From the NCBI RefSeq assembly GCF_040892595.1, contig NZ_JBFRYB010000001.1:2604001-2668000 (forward strand): a stretch of 64,000 nt of DNA, given 5' to 3'. The translations under genes were made by a program, and so were the position numbers. Under the pieces are notes generated by a model. It was not told the origin of the DNA and ran no database searches. It saw nothing but the letters and a program-made list of their open reading frames with translations. The DNA is from Zhongshania sp. R06B22 (GTDB taxonomy: Bacteria; Pseudomonadota; Gammaproteobacteria; Pseudomonadales; Spongiibacteraceae). This document shows, in pieces, positions 1 to 8,481 of this stretch (within the stretch, counting starts at the first letter, position 1; each line of letters opens with the position of its first letter).

Positions 1-1404
1 TGCTTCTGAGCGGTCACATCGCGCGCAGCGGCAAAAACCCCCAAAACCTTGCCGGAGGTGCCTCGGTATACGCTGGCGTTATAAAGTACGTCGGTCAGCT
101 TGCCATCGATATGACGAACCGTGAGCGGATAGTCAGTCACCGAACCCTTATTAAACGCCTCCTGATAGCCGGCGCGGGCATTATCGGGCTCGGTAAAATA
201 ATTCGAGAAATCAGTGCCGATGAGCTCTTCGCGGGCCACCCCAGTAACTTTGATTGAACCCTCGTTAACGTCAGTGATTTTACCTTCCGGACTAATAGTA
301 ACCAATGGATCCAGCGAGGCCTCGATCAAGGAGCGAGCGTACTGGCTGGCTTGCTTCTGCGCTGTCACATCGCGAGCTGCCGCAAACACCCCCAGCACAT
401 TGCCATCCGCGTCACGGTAAACACTGGCATTGTAAAGAACGTCGGAAAGCTTGCCGTCAACATGACGAACCGTAAGCGGATAGTCCGTTACCGTTCCCTT
501 GTTAAAAGCCTCCTGATATCCTGCCCGCGCCTTATCAGGCTCGGTAAAGTAGTTTGAAAAGTCAGTGCCGATAAGCTCTTCACGAGCCACCCCAGTAACT
601 TTAATTGAGCCGTCGTTGACGTCGGTGATCTTACCCTCGGGGCTGATCGTCACCAGCGGATCTAGGGAGGCCTCAATTAACGATCGCGCGTACTGACTTA
701 CCTGTTTCTGCGCCGTTACATCGCGCGCCGCCGCAAACACGCCCAAGACATTACCATCAGCATCTCGATATACACTGGCGTTGTACAACACATCGGTGAG
801 CTTGCCGTCGACATGACGAACGGTAAGCGGATAGTCCGTTACTGTTCCTTTATTGAAGGCCTCCTGATAGCCTGCGCGGGCCTTATCTGGCTCGGTGAAA
901 TAGTTTGAGAAATCAGTACCAATGAGTTTTTCCCGGGCAACCCCTGTGACATTAATTGAGCCTTCATTAACGTCAGTGATTTTACCTTCTGGACTGATGG
1001 TAACTAATGGATCCAGCGACGCCTCAATTAAAGATCTTGCGTACTGGCTGGCCTGCTTCTGCGCTGTAACATCGCGGGCCGCGGCAAACACCCCCAACAC
1101 ATTGCCATCGGCATCGCGATAAACACTGGCGTTATATAAAACGTCGGTAAGTTTACCGTCGACATGACGAACCGTAAGCGGGTAATCAGTCACCAAGCCC
1201 TTATCGAAGGCTAATTGATAACCTGCCCGCGCCTTATCTGGTTCAGTGAAGTAATTAGAGAAATCAGTGCCAATAAGGTCTTCACGTGCTACGCCAGTAA
1301 CATTGATTGAACCTTCGTTGACGTCGGTAATAATACCCTCAGGACTAATCGTTACCAAGGGATCTAGCGACGCTTCGATTAGCGAACGCGCGTATTGACT
1401 CGCA
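1..1404 (-). repeat. Four tandem 351-bp repeats encoding PAS domains
   Basis: The same sequence returns with an exact period of 351 bp: the TGCTTCTG-type motif (plus strand) starts at 1, 352, 703 and 1054. The units are about 1-351, 352-702, 703-1053 and 1054-1404. The period is 117 codons, so frame is kept. The copies differ mostly at third codon positions, while the protein differs at only a few sites per unit (for example NEGSINV against NDGSIKV). This points to old duplications kept under purifying selection or partly homogenised. The array may continue left of the window. Confidence 0.93.
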
Positions 1405-2189
1405 TCCGCCTCAGCCGTTATTTCCGAAATCTTAGCACCGAAGCGTTTGCGCTCTGAGATATCAGTGATGGCCGCGAGTACAAAATTCCCTTCGATTGTC
1501 GTTATATTATTAAGGGCAATCTCTACCGGTACTTCTTGGCCATCCTTATGCAGTCCACATAGATCCGCGCCGCCGCCACCCATCATTCGTGGCGCAGGAT
1601 CCACAAAAAAACCGTCGCGCAGTGACGGGTGGCGACTGCGCATAGCCGCGGGAAGAAGTACCTCTACAGCCTTGCCAATCAACTCCTCTCGACGGTAACC
1701 GAACAATTTCTCGGTCTGCCCGTTAATCAGCATAATCTCGCCAGAAGAGCTAATCATCACCATGGCGGTCGGCGCGAATTCCACTGCGGCGCGAAATTTA
1801 TCTTCGGAGTATTTACGCTCGGTCATATCACGAACTAACTTGATATAACCCGTCACCTCACCCCTGGAATCCTTGATCGGCTGGAGTACAATATCGGCCC
1901 AAAATTTGGCGTCCCCTTTGCCCACGCGCCAACCTTCAAATTGAAAACGCCCCGTTTCAGCTGCCGTCGCGAGCTCATGACTGGCTAGGTCATTCTCAAT
2001 ATCTTCAGGAGTGTAGAACATTGAGATATGCCTACCCATGACTTCGGCAGCACTATAACCCTTGAGATTCTCAGCGCCCTTATTCCAAGAGCAAACATTG
2101 CCATTTACATCGAGCGTAATAATCTCAGTATCGATGATGGACTCCATCATCAGTCGATAGTCTGGCTCGTTAAAAAGCTTTGCAAGCAT
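1..2189 (-). CDS. Multi-PAS sensor protein, 3' part outside the window
   Basis: The frame is open from an ATG at 2189, preceded by GGAGAAGG four bases upstream, to the left edge, giving 729 codons; the C-terminal output domain is not visible. The first two PAS domains (about residues 8-130 and 130-255) differ from each other. They are followed by four near-identical PAS units of 117 residues, each running from SLIEASLDPLVTISPEG to GVFAAARDVTAQK. No transmembrane segment is seen in this part, so it is probably a cytoplasmic sensor. The family is usually a histidine kinase or a diguanylate cyclase; which one cannot be decided here. It lies 232 bp downstream of, and on the same strand as, a response-regulator gene, which suggests a two-component pair. 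The protein is certainly PAS-rich; the kinase role is inferred. Confidence 0.85.
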   Translation of the reverse strand, partial: MLAKLFNEPDYRLMMESIIDTEIITLDVNGNVCSWNKGAENLKGYSAAEVMGRHISMFYTPEDIENDLASHELATAAETGRFQFEGWRVGKGDAKFWADIVLQPIKDSRGEVTGYIKLVRDMTERKYSEDKFRAAVEFAPTAMVMISSSGEIMLINGQTEKLFGYRREELIGKAVEVLLPAAMRSRHPSLRDGFFVDPAPRMMGGGGADLCGLHKDGQEVPVEIALNNITTIEGNFVLAAITDISERKRFGAKISEITAEADASQYARSLIEASLDPLVTISPEGIITDVNEGSINVTGVAREDLIGTDFSNYFTEPDKARAGYQLAFDKGLVTDYPLTVRHVDGKLTDVLYNASVYRDADGNVLGVFAAARDVTAQKQASQYARSLIEASLDPLVTISPEGKITDVNEGSINVTGVAREKLIGTDFSNYFTEPDKARAGYQEAFNKGTVTDYPLTVRHVDGKLTDVLYNASVYRDADGNVLGVFAAARDVTAQKQVSQYARSLIEASLDPLVTISPEGKITDVNDGSIKVTGVAREELIGTDFSNYFTEPDKARAGYQEAFNKGTVTDYPLTVRHVDGKLSDVLYNASVYRDADGNVLGVFAAARDVTAQKQASQYARSLIEASLDPLVTISPEGKITDVNEGSIKVTGVAREELIGTDFSNYFTEPDNARAGYQEAFNKGSVTDYPLTVRHIDGKLTDVLYNASVYRGTSGKVLGVFAAARDVTAQK

Positions 2190-2421
2190 AAAACCTTCTC
2201 CAACAAGACGTTAAAATCCGTTAAAACAACTTCTCAAACAGCCATTGCGCCACCCATTCCAAGGAGATCCGACTACAACTCACACCATTCAACTTGCACT
2301 ACCTTGCGGTATTCCCTAAACAAGCCATAACCTTGTAAAAATTGAGCCACATCATTCCCCGGCTCTCACACACTGCAATTGATATGGCAGGTATCACTGT
2401 GAATGAAATCCATAAATGTGC

Positions 2422-3390
2422 TTAACACTCATCCTCATCAACCACACTTTTTAGAATACTTGGGGCGCTCTTAACATTCTGGTGCGCCACCGCAATATTG
2501 CGCACAAATATATCCAAAAGACTCATATCATTCATGGCAAACGGCGCTGTGGCTGACGCATATAAAACATATTCTTGCTCACCAGAGATTTTATAATAAG
2601 CAGTAAAATAGTCGCCGCCATGATGGTTGCTAGCCATCGCGAACGCCTCATTAATACGAGATTGAATTATAGCGTTAGTACTATCAGGCACTAATTCGCC
2701 AACACATTCTTTAAAGCGAGCAACGCCTGCAACGACGTGTAGACAGGACTCCGATTTTCTTATCATCATCGCCGATGCGTCTGAAAGCTGCCGGTCCTGA
2801 TCGATGCAAAGCAGCGATGTCAGCTGCTCAAGCGCGTAGCTCTTAAACTGATGGACCGCCCTTAAGTCAAACATTTGAGCGGACGCAGCTAATATTTTAG
2901 TCAGGCCTAAAACGTAGGTATCACGAGATTTTAGTTCACTATAGGCAGAAAGTGATGCATGTACGGCGGTGTAAAGTTTCTTCTGCGTCAACTCGGTCTT
3001 CTCTTTATAATCATTAATACCGAACCGCGTAATGACCTCATACTGAGGAGTCGAACCGGGCTGACCAGTACGCAATAAGATGCGAACATCTTTATTACCC
3101 AACTCGTTTCTAATAAAGTTAGCGACGTCGAGCCCTGCGTGGGGCGTCTCCATGACCACGTCGAGCAATACCAAAGCAATATCGGAATGGTCGCGAATAA
3201 TCTGCTTCGCTTGATCACCACTGAAGGCGCTCAGAAATTGTAAATTCTTACCTGCATAAGTGAAGCCATCGAGAGCTAGGGTGGTGACGTTGTGGACTTC
3301 GACCTCATCATCGACAATCAGCAGCTTCCAAGAACCATCAATGATCCTGTTGGGTTTGGGTTCTTTCGCAAAAACAAGCTTGTCCGACAT
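2422..3390 (-). CDS. Response regulator with REC and DUF3369 domains
   Basis: This is a 322-residue cytoplasmic protein. The N-terminal receiver domain (about residues 20-150) has the acidic pair D27-D28 and the phospho-acceptor D77 in LVLLDVVM, followed by a K in NDYKEKTEL. The rest (about 150-315) matches the DUF3369 type of regulators, with the motif YVLGLTKILAASAQMFDLRA. There is no DNA-binding helix-turn-helix and no HD-GYP domain, so the output is unknown. The longest frame starts at a TTG (3402); the ATG at 3390 is the better start. The multi-PAS sensor gene follows on the same strand and is the likely partner. Confidence 0.85.
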   Translation of the reverse strand: MSDKLVFAKEPKPNRIIDGSWKLLIVDDEVEVHNVTTLALDGFTYAGKNLQFLSAFSGDQAKQIIRDHSDIALVLLDVVMETPHAGLDVANFIRNELGNKDVRILLRTGQPGSTPQYEVITRFGINDYKEKTELTQKKLYTAVHASLSAYSELKSRDTYVLGLTKILAASAQMFDLRAVHQFKSYALEQLTSLLCIDQDRQLSDASAMMIRKSESCLHVVAGVARFKECVGELVPDSTNAIIQSRINEAFAMASNHHGGDYFTAYYKISGEQEYVLYASATAPFAMNDMSLLDIFVRNIAVAHQNVKSAPSILKSVVDEDEC

Positions 3391-4249
3391 AGTTATACTC
3401 AATTTGCACAGTTTAGTTTTGGGCTAGTCATCCTAGGTAGAAACCACAATATATATATTTACTGCAAGCTAGCCGCGCGGATTGATGGAGCGGCATCTCG
3501 CATGTATCGCTGTACTGACTATTAAGGACACATAAATACGCAAACTCTCATCAAAAGCTAGATAATCGCGTAAAATGCTCATCTTCCCAAAAGCTAGACA
3601 CTCCCAAGCTAAATTAAGGGCCACCTAGAAAATAAAATACGTATCCGAGATAGTATTACAGCAGCCGTAAAATTGTATGCGCGAATATACCTACCATTTA
3701 AATGATAAGGACTCGACTTCTAATTTACTGAGAAAGCCAATAGGAGGTTTATTACACTCAAGGGCAAATCGACCGTTATAAAAACAGCCCATCATCAAAA
3801 TGAAAGAATCAGAAATATTGATTAGAGCCATCGAAATATGGGACGTTCACTTACAGTAGTGCAAACTTCAGCCGCTAACTCAAGCTAGCTTTAACTATTC
3901 TACTCCCTTGATTTAATTGGATAATAAGCTTAGTACACTTAGCTTAGACTTGACAAAGCAAGGCAGTGCTTTGCTGATTATTGAGCGGTATCACTATACA
4001 ACGCCACATATCGTCATGTATTTTTGTTAGGGTATATTTATCGATTTACGTGACGGAAAATATCGTGTCGAACCATCATCTACGCCATAGGTAATAACCC
4101 TTAAGCCCACATATCAGGCAGCGCTAGCGCAGATTTTTGGAGGGTCTACGCGAATGATAAATATACCCCCCTAAATTTAAAATTTACATCCTCGGAAACA
4201 GACTCTTTATCATTCACTGAATAGCAACTCGGCGACAAGCACTGCACAT
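3391..4249. other. Intergenic region of about 860 bp without a recognisable gene
   Basis: This stretch is AT-rich and has stop codons in all frames. I see no conserved short reading frame, tRNA or terminator. A short imperfect dyad (TAAGCT ... AGCTTA, about 3926-3947) is the only symmetry noted. The region carries the upstream sequence of the response-regulator gene and the 3' flank of nhaR. Confidence 0.5.
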
Positions 4250-5170
4250 TTAAACCAGTTTAGAGACATATTCCCGATATAATTCCCGAGCCGCCTCAGC
4301 CAGCAACTTCACCCCTGGGTGCTTTACCTTGCGCTCAGGAGAAATCGCATAAAGCCGCTCCTTGATCGCTTCAGTCCGGCCAATGACAGCCACCCCGTAT
4401 TGGCTCGTGACATGGGGCTCAATAATCGACGCCGTGCTAAAGATGCCATGACCGGATTGACCAAAATATTTCATCAAGGCGCTATCATCAAATTCCGCCA
4501 CGATATTTGGGGCAATAAGTTCGGTATCAAACCAGGATTGCAAATTCAGCTTCTGATTCGACTTATCACCGCACATTAAAAACCGCTGATGATTCAAAGA
4601 CTGTGGGAAACCCTCTTTCAGCGCGGCTGCACTATTTGTTTTAGCATAAAAACTCAAACCACTCTCACCGAGTAGATGACTATAGGCTTTGACTGGGATA
4701 CCAGGATTTAAGGGCCGATCAGCGAGAATTAAATCAAGTCGGTTAAGTGCCATTTCAGCTAATAGTGCATCGAAATCGCCTTCGCGACACACCAGTTTTA
4801 TCGCGCCCTCTAACTGGAAGCCGGTTTCTAAAATACTGGATGCTAGAATTTTCGGTATGGCATCAGTCACGCCGACGGTAAATACGAACTGCTGAATCAA
4901 ATCTTGGGCATTAAGCGATTGCTGAAGCTCGTCTCCCAAGGAAAATATGTCTTCCGCATAACTATAAGCCAGCCGGCCCGCCTCACTCAAAACTAGACGT
5001 TTACCAATGCGGTCGAATAGAGCAACGCCGAGAGACTGCTCAAACACTGTTAACTGCCCACTAATGGTCTGAGGCGACACGTGCAAAATCTCAGCCGCTT
5101 TGACTATACTTCCCTCACGGGCAATCGTAAAAAAGTAATGAAGATGCTTATAATTAAATTGCCTAGCCAC
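4250..5170 (-). CDS. nhaR: LysR-family transcriptional activator NhaR
   Basis: This 306-residue LysR-type regulator has an N-terminal winged helix-turn-helix (KHLHYFFTIAREGSIVKAAE, then SPQTISGQL) and a C-terminal effector domain. The motif EFDDSALMKYFGQSGHGIF is typical of NhaR, the Na+-responsive activator of nhaA. It is divergent from nhaA, the usual arrangement. The longest frame begins at a TTG (5218). I prefer the GTG at 5170 because GGAG lies eight bases upstream and the protein then starts MARQFNYKHLHYF, close to known NhaR N-termini. Binding to the nhaR-nhaA intergenic region is inferred. Confidence 0.9.
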   Translation of the reverse strand: MARQFNYKHLHYFFTIAREGSIVKAAEILHVSPQTISGQLTVFEQSLGVALFDRIGKRLVLSEAGRLAYSYAEDIFSLGDELQQSLNAQDLIQQFVFTVGVTDAIPKILASSILETGFQLEGAIKLVCREGDFDALLAEMALNRLDLILADRPLNPGIPVKAYSHLLGESGLSFYAKTNSAAALKEGFPQSLNHQRFLMCGDKSNQKLNLQSWFDTELIAPNIVAEFDDSALMKYFGQSGHGIFSTASIIEPHVTSQYGVAVIGRTEAIKERLYAISPERKVKHPGVKLLAEAARELYREYVSKLV

Positions 5171-5380
5171 GATATATTCTCCATGCTCTGCCTTTATTGC
5201 GGCCACGCCCACTGACAATCAGTCGCGGCAGACCACACACACAGCTTAACACGTATTTTTCGATGATAAGATTAGCTTTAATCGACTTTTACTGATTTAA
5301 GTTTTTCAGTATAACTACTTTAATTAAAAACCAAAGCCGTATTTTTAAATACTTATAAACTGGCAAATTGAGAACAAGCT

Positions 5381-6586
5381 ATGCAGAAAATTTTCCGACA
5401 AATGATTCAACACGGTGCCGCCGGCGGCATCCTTCTGTTCTTCGCCGCAGTCGTTGCTATTTTCATAGCAAACTCCGCCCTGGCCGGCGCTTATGAAGAG
5501 ATACTTTCATTAACCGTCAGCGTTATAGTCGGTAACTTTGCTATTGAAAAACCGCTATTGCTATGGATAAACGATGGCTTAATGGCGCTATTCTTTTTCC
5601 TTATTGGCCTTGAGGTCAAACGAGAATTAATCGATGGCCACCTTTCGTCACCCAGCCAAGTAATATTACCTGCCATCGGTGCAGTCGCTGGCGTCGCGAC
5701 ACCGGCCATTATCTATACCATATTGAATGGCACTGACCCCATAGCCGCAAGAGGCTGGGCAATACCCGGTGCGACAGACATCGCCTTTGCTCTCGGCGTG
5801 TTAAGCTTATTTGGCAGTCGAGTACCAATCAGCTTGAAGCTTTTCCTATTGTCTGTGGCAATCTTTGATGACATTGCCGCCATCGTTATTATCGCCTTGT
5901 TCTACTCAGCTGAACCATCCGTATTGGCTTTATCTGTAGCGGGTTTTGGTCTAGTCGCATTATTTGCGATGAATCGCATGGGCGTTCGCTACCAAAGTGT
6001 CTACATCTTAATCGGTCTTGTGGTTTGGGTCGCCGTACTAAAATCGGGCGTACATGCCACTCTGGCGGGCTTCGCAGTAGCACTTTTAATCCCTCTAAAA
6101 ACTAAGAACAGCCACGAAGAATCGATGTTGGAATCAATGGAACATGGACTTCAACCTTGGGTCGCCTTTTTCATCCTACCGGTGTTCGCCTTCAGTAATG
6201 CAGGGGTCAATCTGACTGGGATAAGCCTTGGCGATATGCTAAATCCGGTGACAGTGGGCATCGCCTTAGGTCTATTTTTCGGCAATCAATTTGGCATTTT
6301 TAGCGCTTGCTGGATTGCCGTTAAACTCGGATTAGCTAAATTACCCGAAGGCGCGAGCTGGCCGCAACTCTACGGTGTCGGCTGCCTATGTGGCATTGGC
6401 TTCACCATGAGTCTATTTATTGGCTCCCTAGCATTCGAAAATCTAGATCCATCCTATATTAGCAGCGTCAAAATAGGCGTGCTAGCAGGCTCATTATTTT
6501 CGGCTCTACTGGGTTCTCTCATCATTTACCGCTCTTTGAATCCGTCTGTTAAGGATGCCGCATACGAGCTGCCGGCAGGAAAATGA
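5381..6586 (+). CDS. nhaA: Na+/H+ antiporter NhaA
   Basis: This 401-residue inner-membrane protein has about twelve hydrophobic segments and exchanges two H+ for one Na+ or Li+, supporting sodium and alkaline-pH tolerance. The essential acidic residues are D133 (GATDIAFALG) and D163-D164 (AIFDDIAAI), at the same positions as in the E. coli protein. LIGLEVKREL in the early part is also characteristic. The ATG at 5381 gives the normal N-terminus (QKIFRQMIQHGAAGGILL). The gene is divergent from nhaR with about 210 bp between them. The call is secure, and a sodium-handling pair fits a marine lifestyle. Confidence 0.97.
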   Translation: MQKIFRQMIQHGAAGGILLFFAAVVAIFIANSALAGAYEEILSLTVSVIVGNFAIEKPLLLWINDGLMALFFFLIGLEVKRELIDGHLSSPSQVILPAIGAVAGVATPAIIYTILNGTDPIAARGWAIPGATDIAFALGVLSLFGSRVPISLKLFLLSVAIFDDIAAIVIIALFYSAEPSVLALSVAGFGLVALFAMNRMGVRYQSVYILIGLVVWVAVLKSGVHATLAGFAVALLIPLKTKNSHEESMLESMEHGLQPWVAFFILPVFAFSNAGVNLTGISLGDMLNPVTVGIALGLFFGNQFGIFSACWIAVKLGLAKLPEGASWPQLYGVGCLCGIGFTMSLFIGSLAFENLDPSYISSVKIGVLAGSLFSALLGSLIIYRSLNPSVKDAAYELPAGK

Positions 6587-6733
6587 GTGTATTAATTTAA
6601 CTGCTCTCAGAAATTACATCGTCGATCAATTCGGTCATTAAGAGATTAATGGCCGGGTAAGTGACAGGCCGCTTATTGCGATGCATGGGCTTATCAGCAA
6701 GAAAATATCATAGTTGAATTTGGAGAAGCTCTT

Positions 6734-7096
6734 ATGAAACTAAGTATTAACTTTCGAAACATGCCCGGTAGCGGCAATATTATTAACTATATCGATCATC
6801 GCCTTTCATTCGCATTCGCCGGTACCCGTGAGGAAATCGAACGAACAACAATAACCGTCTCCGACGTTAATGGCCCTAATGGGGTTGCCGGCAAACAATG
6901 CAAAGTAGTCATCAAGCCATCAGGGCTAAGAGAGATTGTGATCGCTGAGACCCGCGAGAATATACGTCAAGCTATTGATCTTTGTCTTGCCAGAGCAAGC
7001 CGGAGCCTAAATAGAAAATTAAAACGTAGACACATACTCATGAAAAAAGCGCCGGACCCTCAACGTATGCGTCTAGAAGTATCCCCAGAGAGTTGA
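6734..7096 (+). CDS. HPF/RaiA-family ribosome-associated protein (small form)
   Basis: This is a 120-residue basic protein with a good ribosome-binding site (GGAGAAG) ahead of the ATG. The order of elements (IDHRLSFAFAG, then ITVSDVNGPNGVAGKQCKVVI, then a C-terminal helix RQAIDLCLARASRSLNRKL) fits the sigma-54 modulation/ribosome hibernation fold. It is the compact version without the long C-terminal dimerisation domain. Members bind the 30S subunit and reduce translation under stress. The classic hpf gene sits beside rpoN; this copy sits after nhaA, so it is probably a paralogue tied to another stress. Family assignment is from pattern recognition. Confidence 0.7.
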   Translation: MKLSINFRNMPGSGNIINYIDHRLSFAFAGTREEIERTTITVSDVNGPNGVAGKQCKVVIKPSGLREIVIAETRENIRQAIDLCLARASRSLNRKLKRRHILMKKAPDPQRMRLEVSPES

Positions 7097-7824
7097 AAAA
7101 GATTTAATTTGAAAGACACTACGATATTATGGCGCGCTCAAGTAATGACACACTTTTAAAAAGATCGGAAAAGGATGGCGCAACGGTATACATAGCCTCA
7201 CTGACCATAAAGCCAATCAACAACGCCAAGCCCAAGTTAAATAAGATCTAGCGTAATACCCAACGCAACTCCGACATGCCCAGCGACACCACACATAAGG
7301 GAATATAGGCCACTTCTGGCTTCGTGATACGCGCTTTGATAGCGCTATACCGCCCTCTCCTCTATACCGATGGTAAGCAAGGTAAATAAAACTAGGGATT
7401 ACTATCGTCATTTGGGACATTACATATCGGTAAGTGCCAAGCTCGTATAAATATCGAGCAGTTACACATATATATGTACATGTAACACAGCAGCGAATAC
7501 TATGGCGCAGCCTCAACAATCGCTTTACTAAAGTTATTTGCGCCTTCGCCACAATGACATTGAAAATCGAGAATAAGGTATGCCCCTCTCGTTAGGCCAT
7601 TTCGAAAACGACTTACTGTCAATTTAACTTCAGACACTAATAAGGTCTTACTATGACAAGTAAGCTCAATATTAAGTCATTAGCTAACGCTATGCCCATA
7701 TAGCAACTCTATCTTAATCACCAAAAGGGAATACCTTTACATAAAAATGGATAATTTGTGACAGCATGCAAAGTGATACTTGCCGCCAGCAATGGCAAAA
7801 TGCACGACAAAGGACAGTCTCAAA
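7097..7824. other. Intergenic region of about 730 bp with inverted repeats
   Basis: No gene is convincing here. Two adjacent inverted repeats stand out: GCTCG ... CGAGC at 7441-7459 and GTTACA ... TGTAAC at 7461-7486, the latter with an alternating AT core. They could be an operator or a cruciform-prone site. A GTG-initiated minus-strand frame at 7217-7552 was rejected as non-coding. Confidence 0.4.
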
Positions 7825-8175
7825 ATGAGCTTTGACGTCGAGGAACTATTAAGGATTAGGAATGCCAACTCGGGTTTTTTCGGCAGGTGGACGCGTCTTG
7901 CAATAGCCAATGGTTTACACGAGCTAAAACCAAGTATTGATGCATTGCTCCCCCTCCAAAAAGAAGAGTACAGCACCGCTATAAGGGCGCTCATTAGTAA
8001 GGCAACAACTCATCGTAAAGCGACATCTCGCTTTGGGGTCTCAAATTATCGAAACGCAAAATGGGCCACAGCTAGTGCATGTGAGTGCTGGCTGCAAAAT
8101 TTGGCACTAGGAACAGAACAGAGCAAGGCAGACGCTGGGGAAATTATTAGGGAAATGATGCTAGCCACTCATTGA
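7825..8175 (+). CDS. Hypothetical protein
   Basis: I do not recognise this protein. From the ATG at 7825 it has 116 residues; AGGACAG lies about a dozen bases upstream. An upstream ATG at 7780 would add 15 residues without a better ribosome-binding site. It has no signal peptide or membrane segment, is mixed alpha-helical in appearance, and ends in a helix with QSKADAGEIIREMM. It stands alone between two gene-poor stretches, which could mean an acquired orphan gene or a chance frame. Confidence 0.4.
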   Translation: MSFDVEELLRIRNANSGFFGRWTRLAIANGLHELKPSIDALLPLQKEEYSTAIRALISKATTHRKATSRFGVSNYRNAKWATASACECWLQNLALGTEQSKADAGEIIREMMLATH

Positions 8176-8481
8176 TGATATCAATTGCCAATACGGCCAC
8201 AAACTACAACAGCATGGCTTTAAGCTAATGGTTAGTGGCAAATAAGACATACACGTCACTTCTCCGGAAGTCAGTATTCCCCCCAGTTTACTCACTAAAA
8301 CTCCCAGCTAATATTTCCCATTTAGCCGCCGAGCGGCATCTAGAACACCAGCGAAATTGTATCGTTAAGGGCCGTCACGTAGGCCGCTCCGCCCCTAACT
8401 ATTACATTTAATCGCAATCTACGTTACAACGATGTAACATTGTACCTTAGAAATCATGACCACACTGCTCGGAGTCCTGCC
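8176..8481. promoter_or_regulatory. Upstream region of the lipoprotein hydrolase gene with a palindrome at 8423-8438
   Basis: No gene is seen in this 306-bp stretch. A perfect inverted repeat, GTTACA-ACGA-TGTAAC, lies at 8423-8438, about 45 bp ahead of the downstream start codon, where a TetR- or MerR-type operator could sit. Its right half, ATGTAACATTG, resembles the repeats in the promoter near 57,250. A short GC stem (GCCGC-CGA-GCGGC) lies near 8323. Regulatory function is inferred. Confidence 0.4.

Noticed and set aside
1..1404. Regular repeats considered as a CRISPR array or mobile repeat
   Set aside because: The 351-bp units have no unique spacers, keep one reading frame and encode PAS domains.
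7217..7552. A 111-codon minus-strand frame
   Set aside because: It starts at GTG without a ribosome-binding site and its composition (many Cys, Tyr, Arg, Trp) is unlike a real protein.
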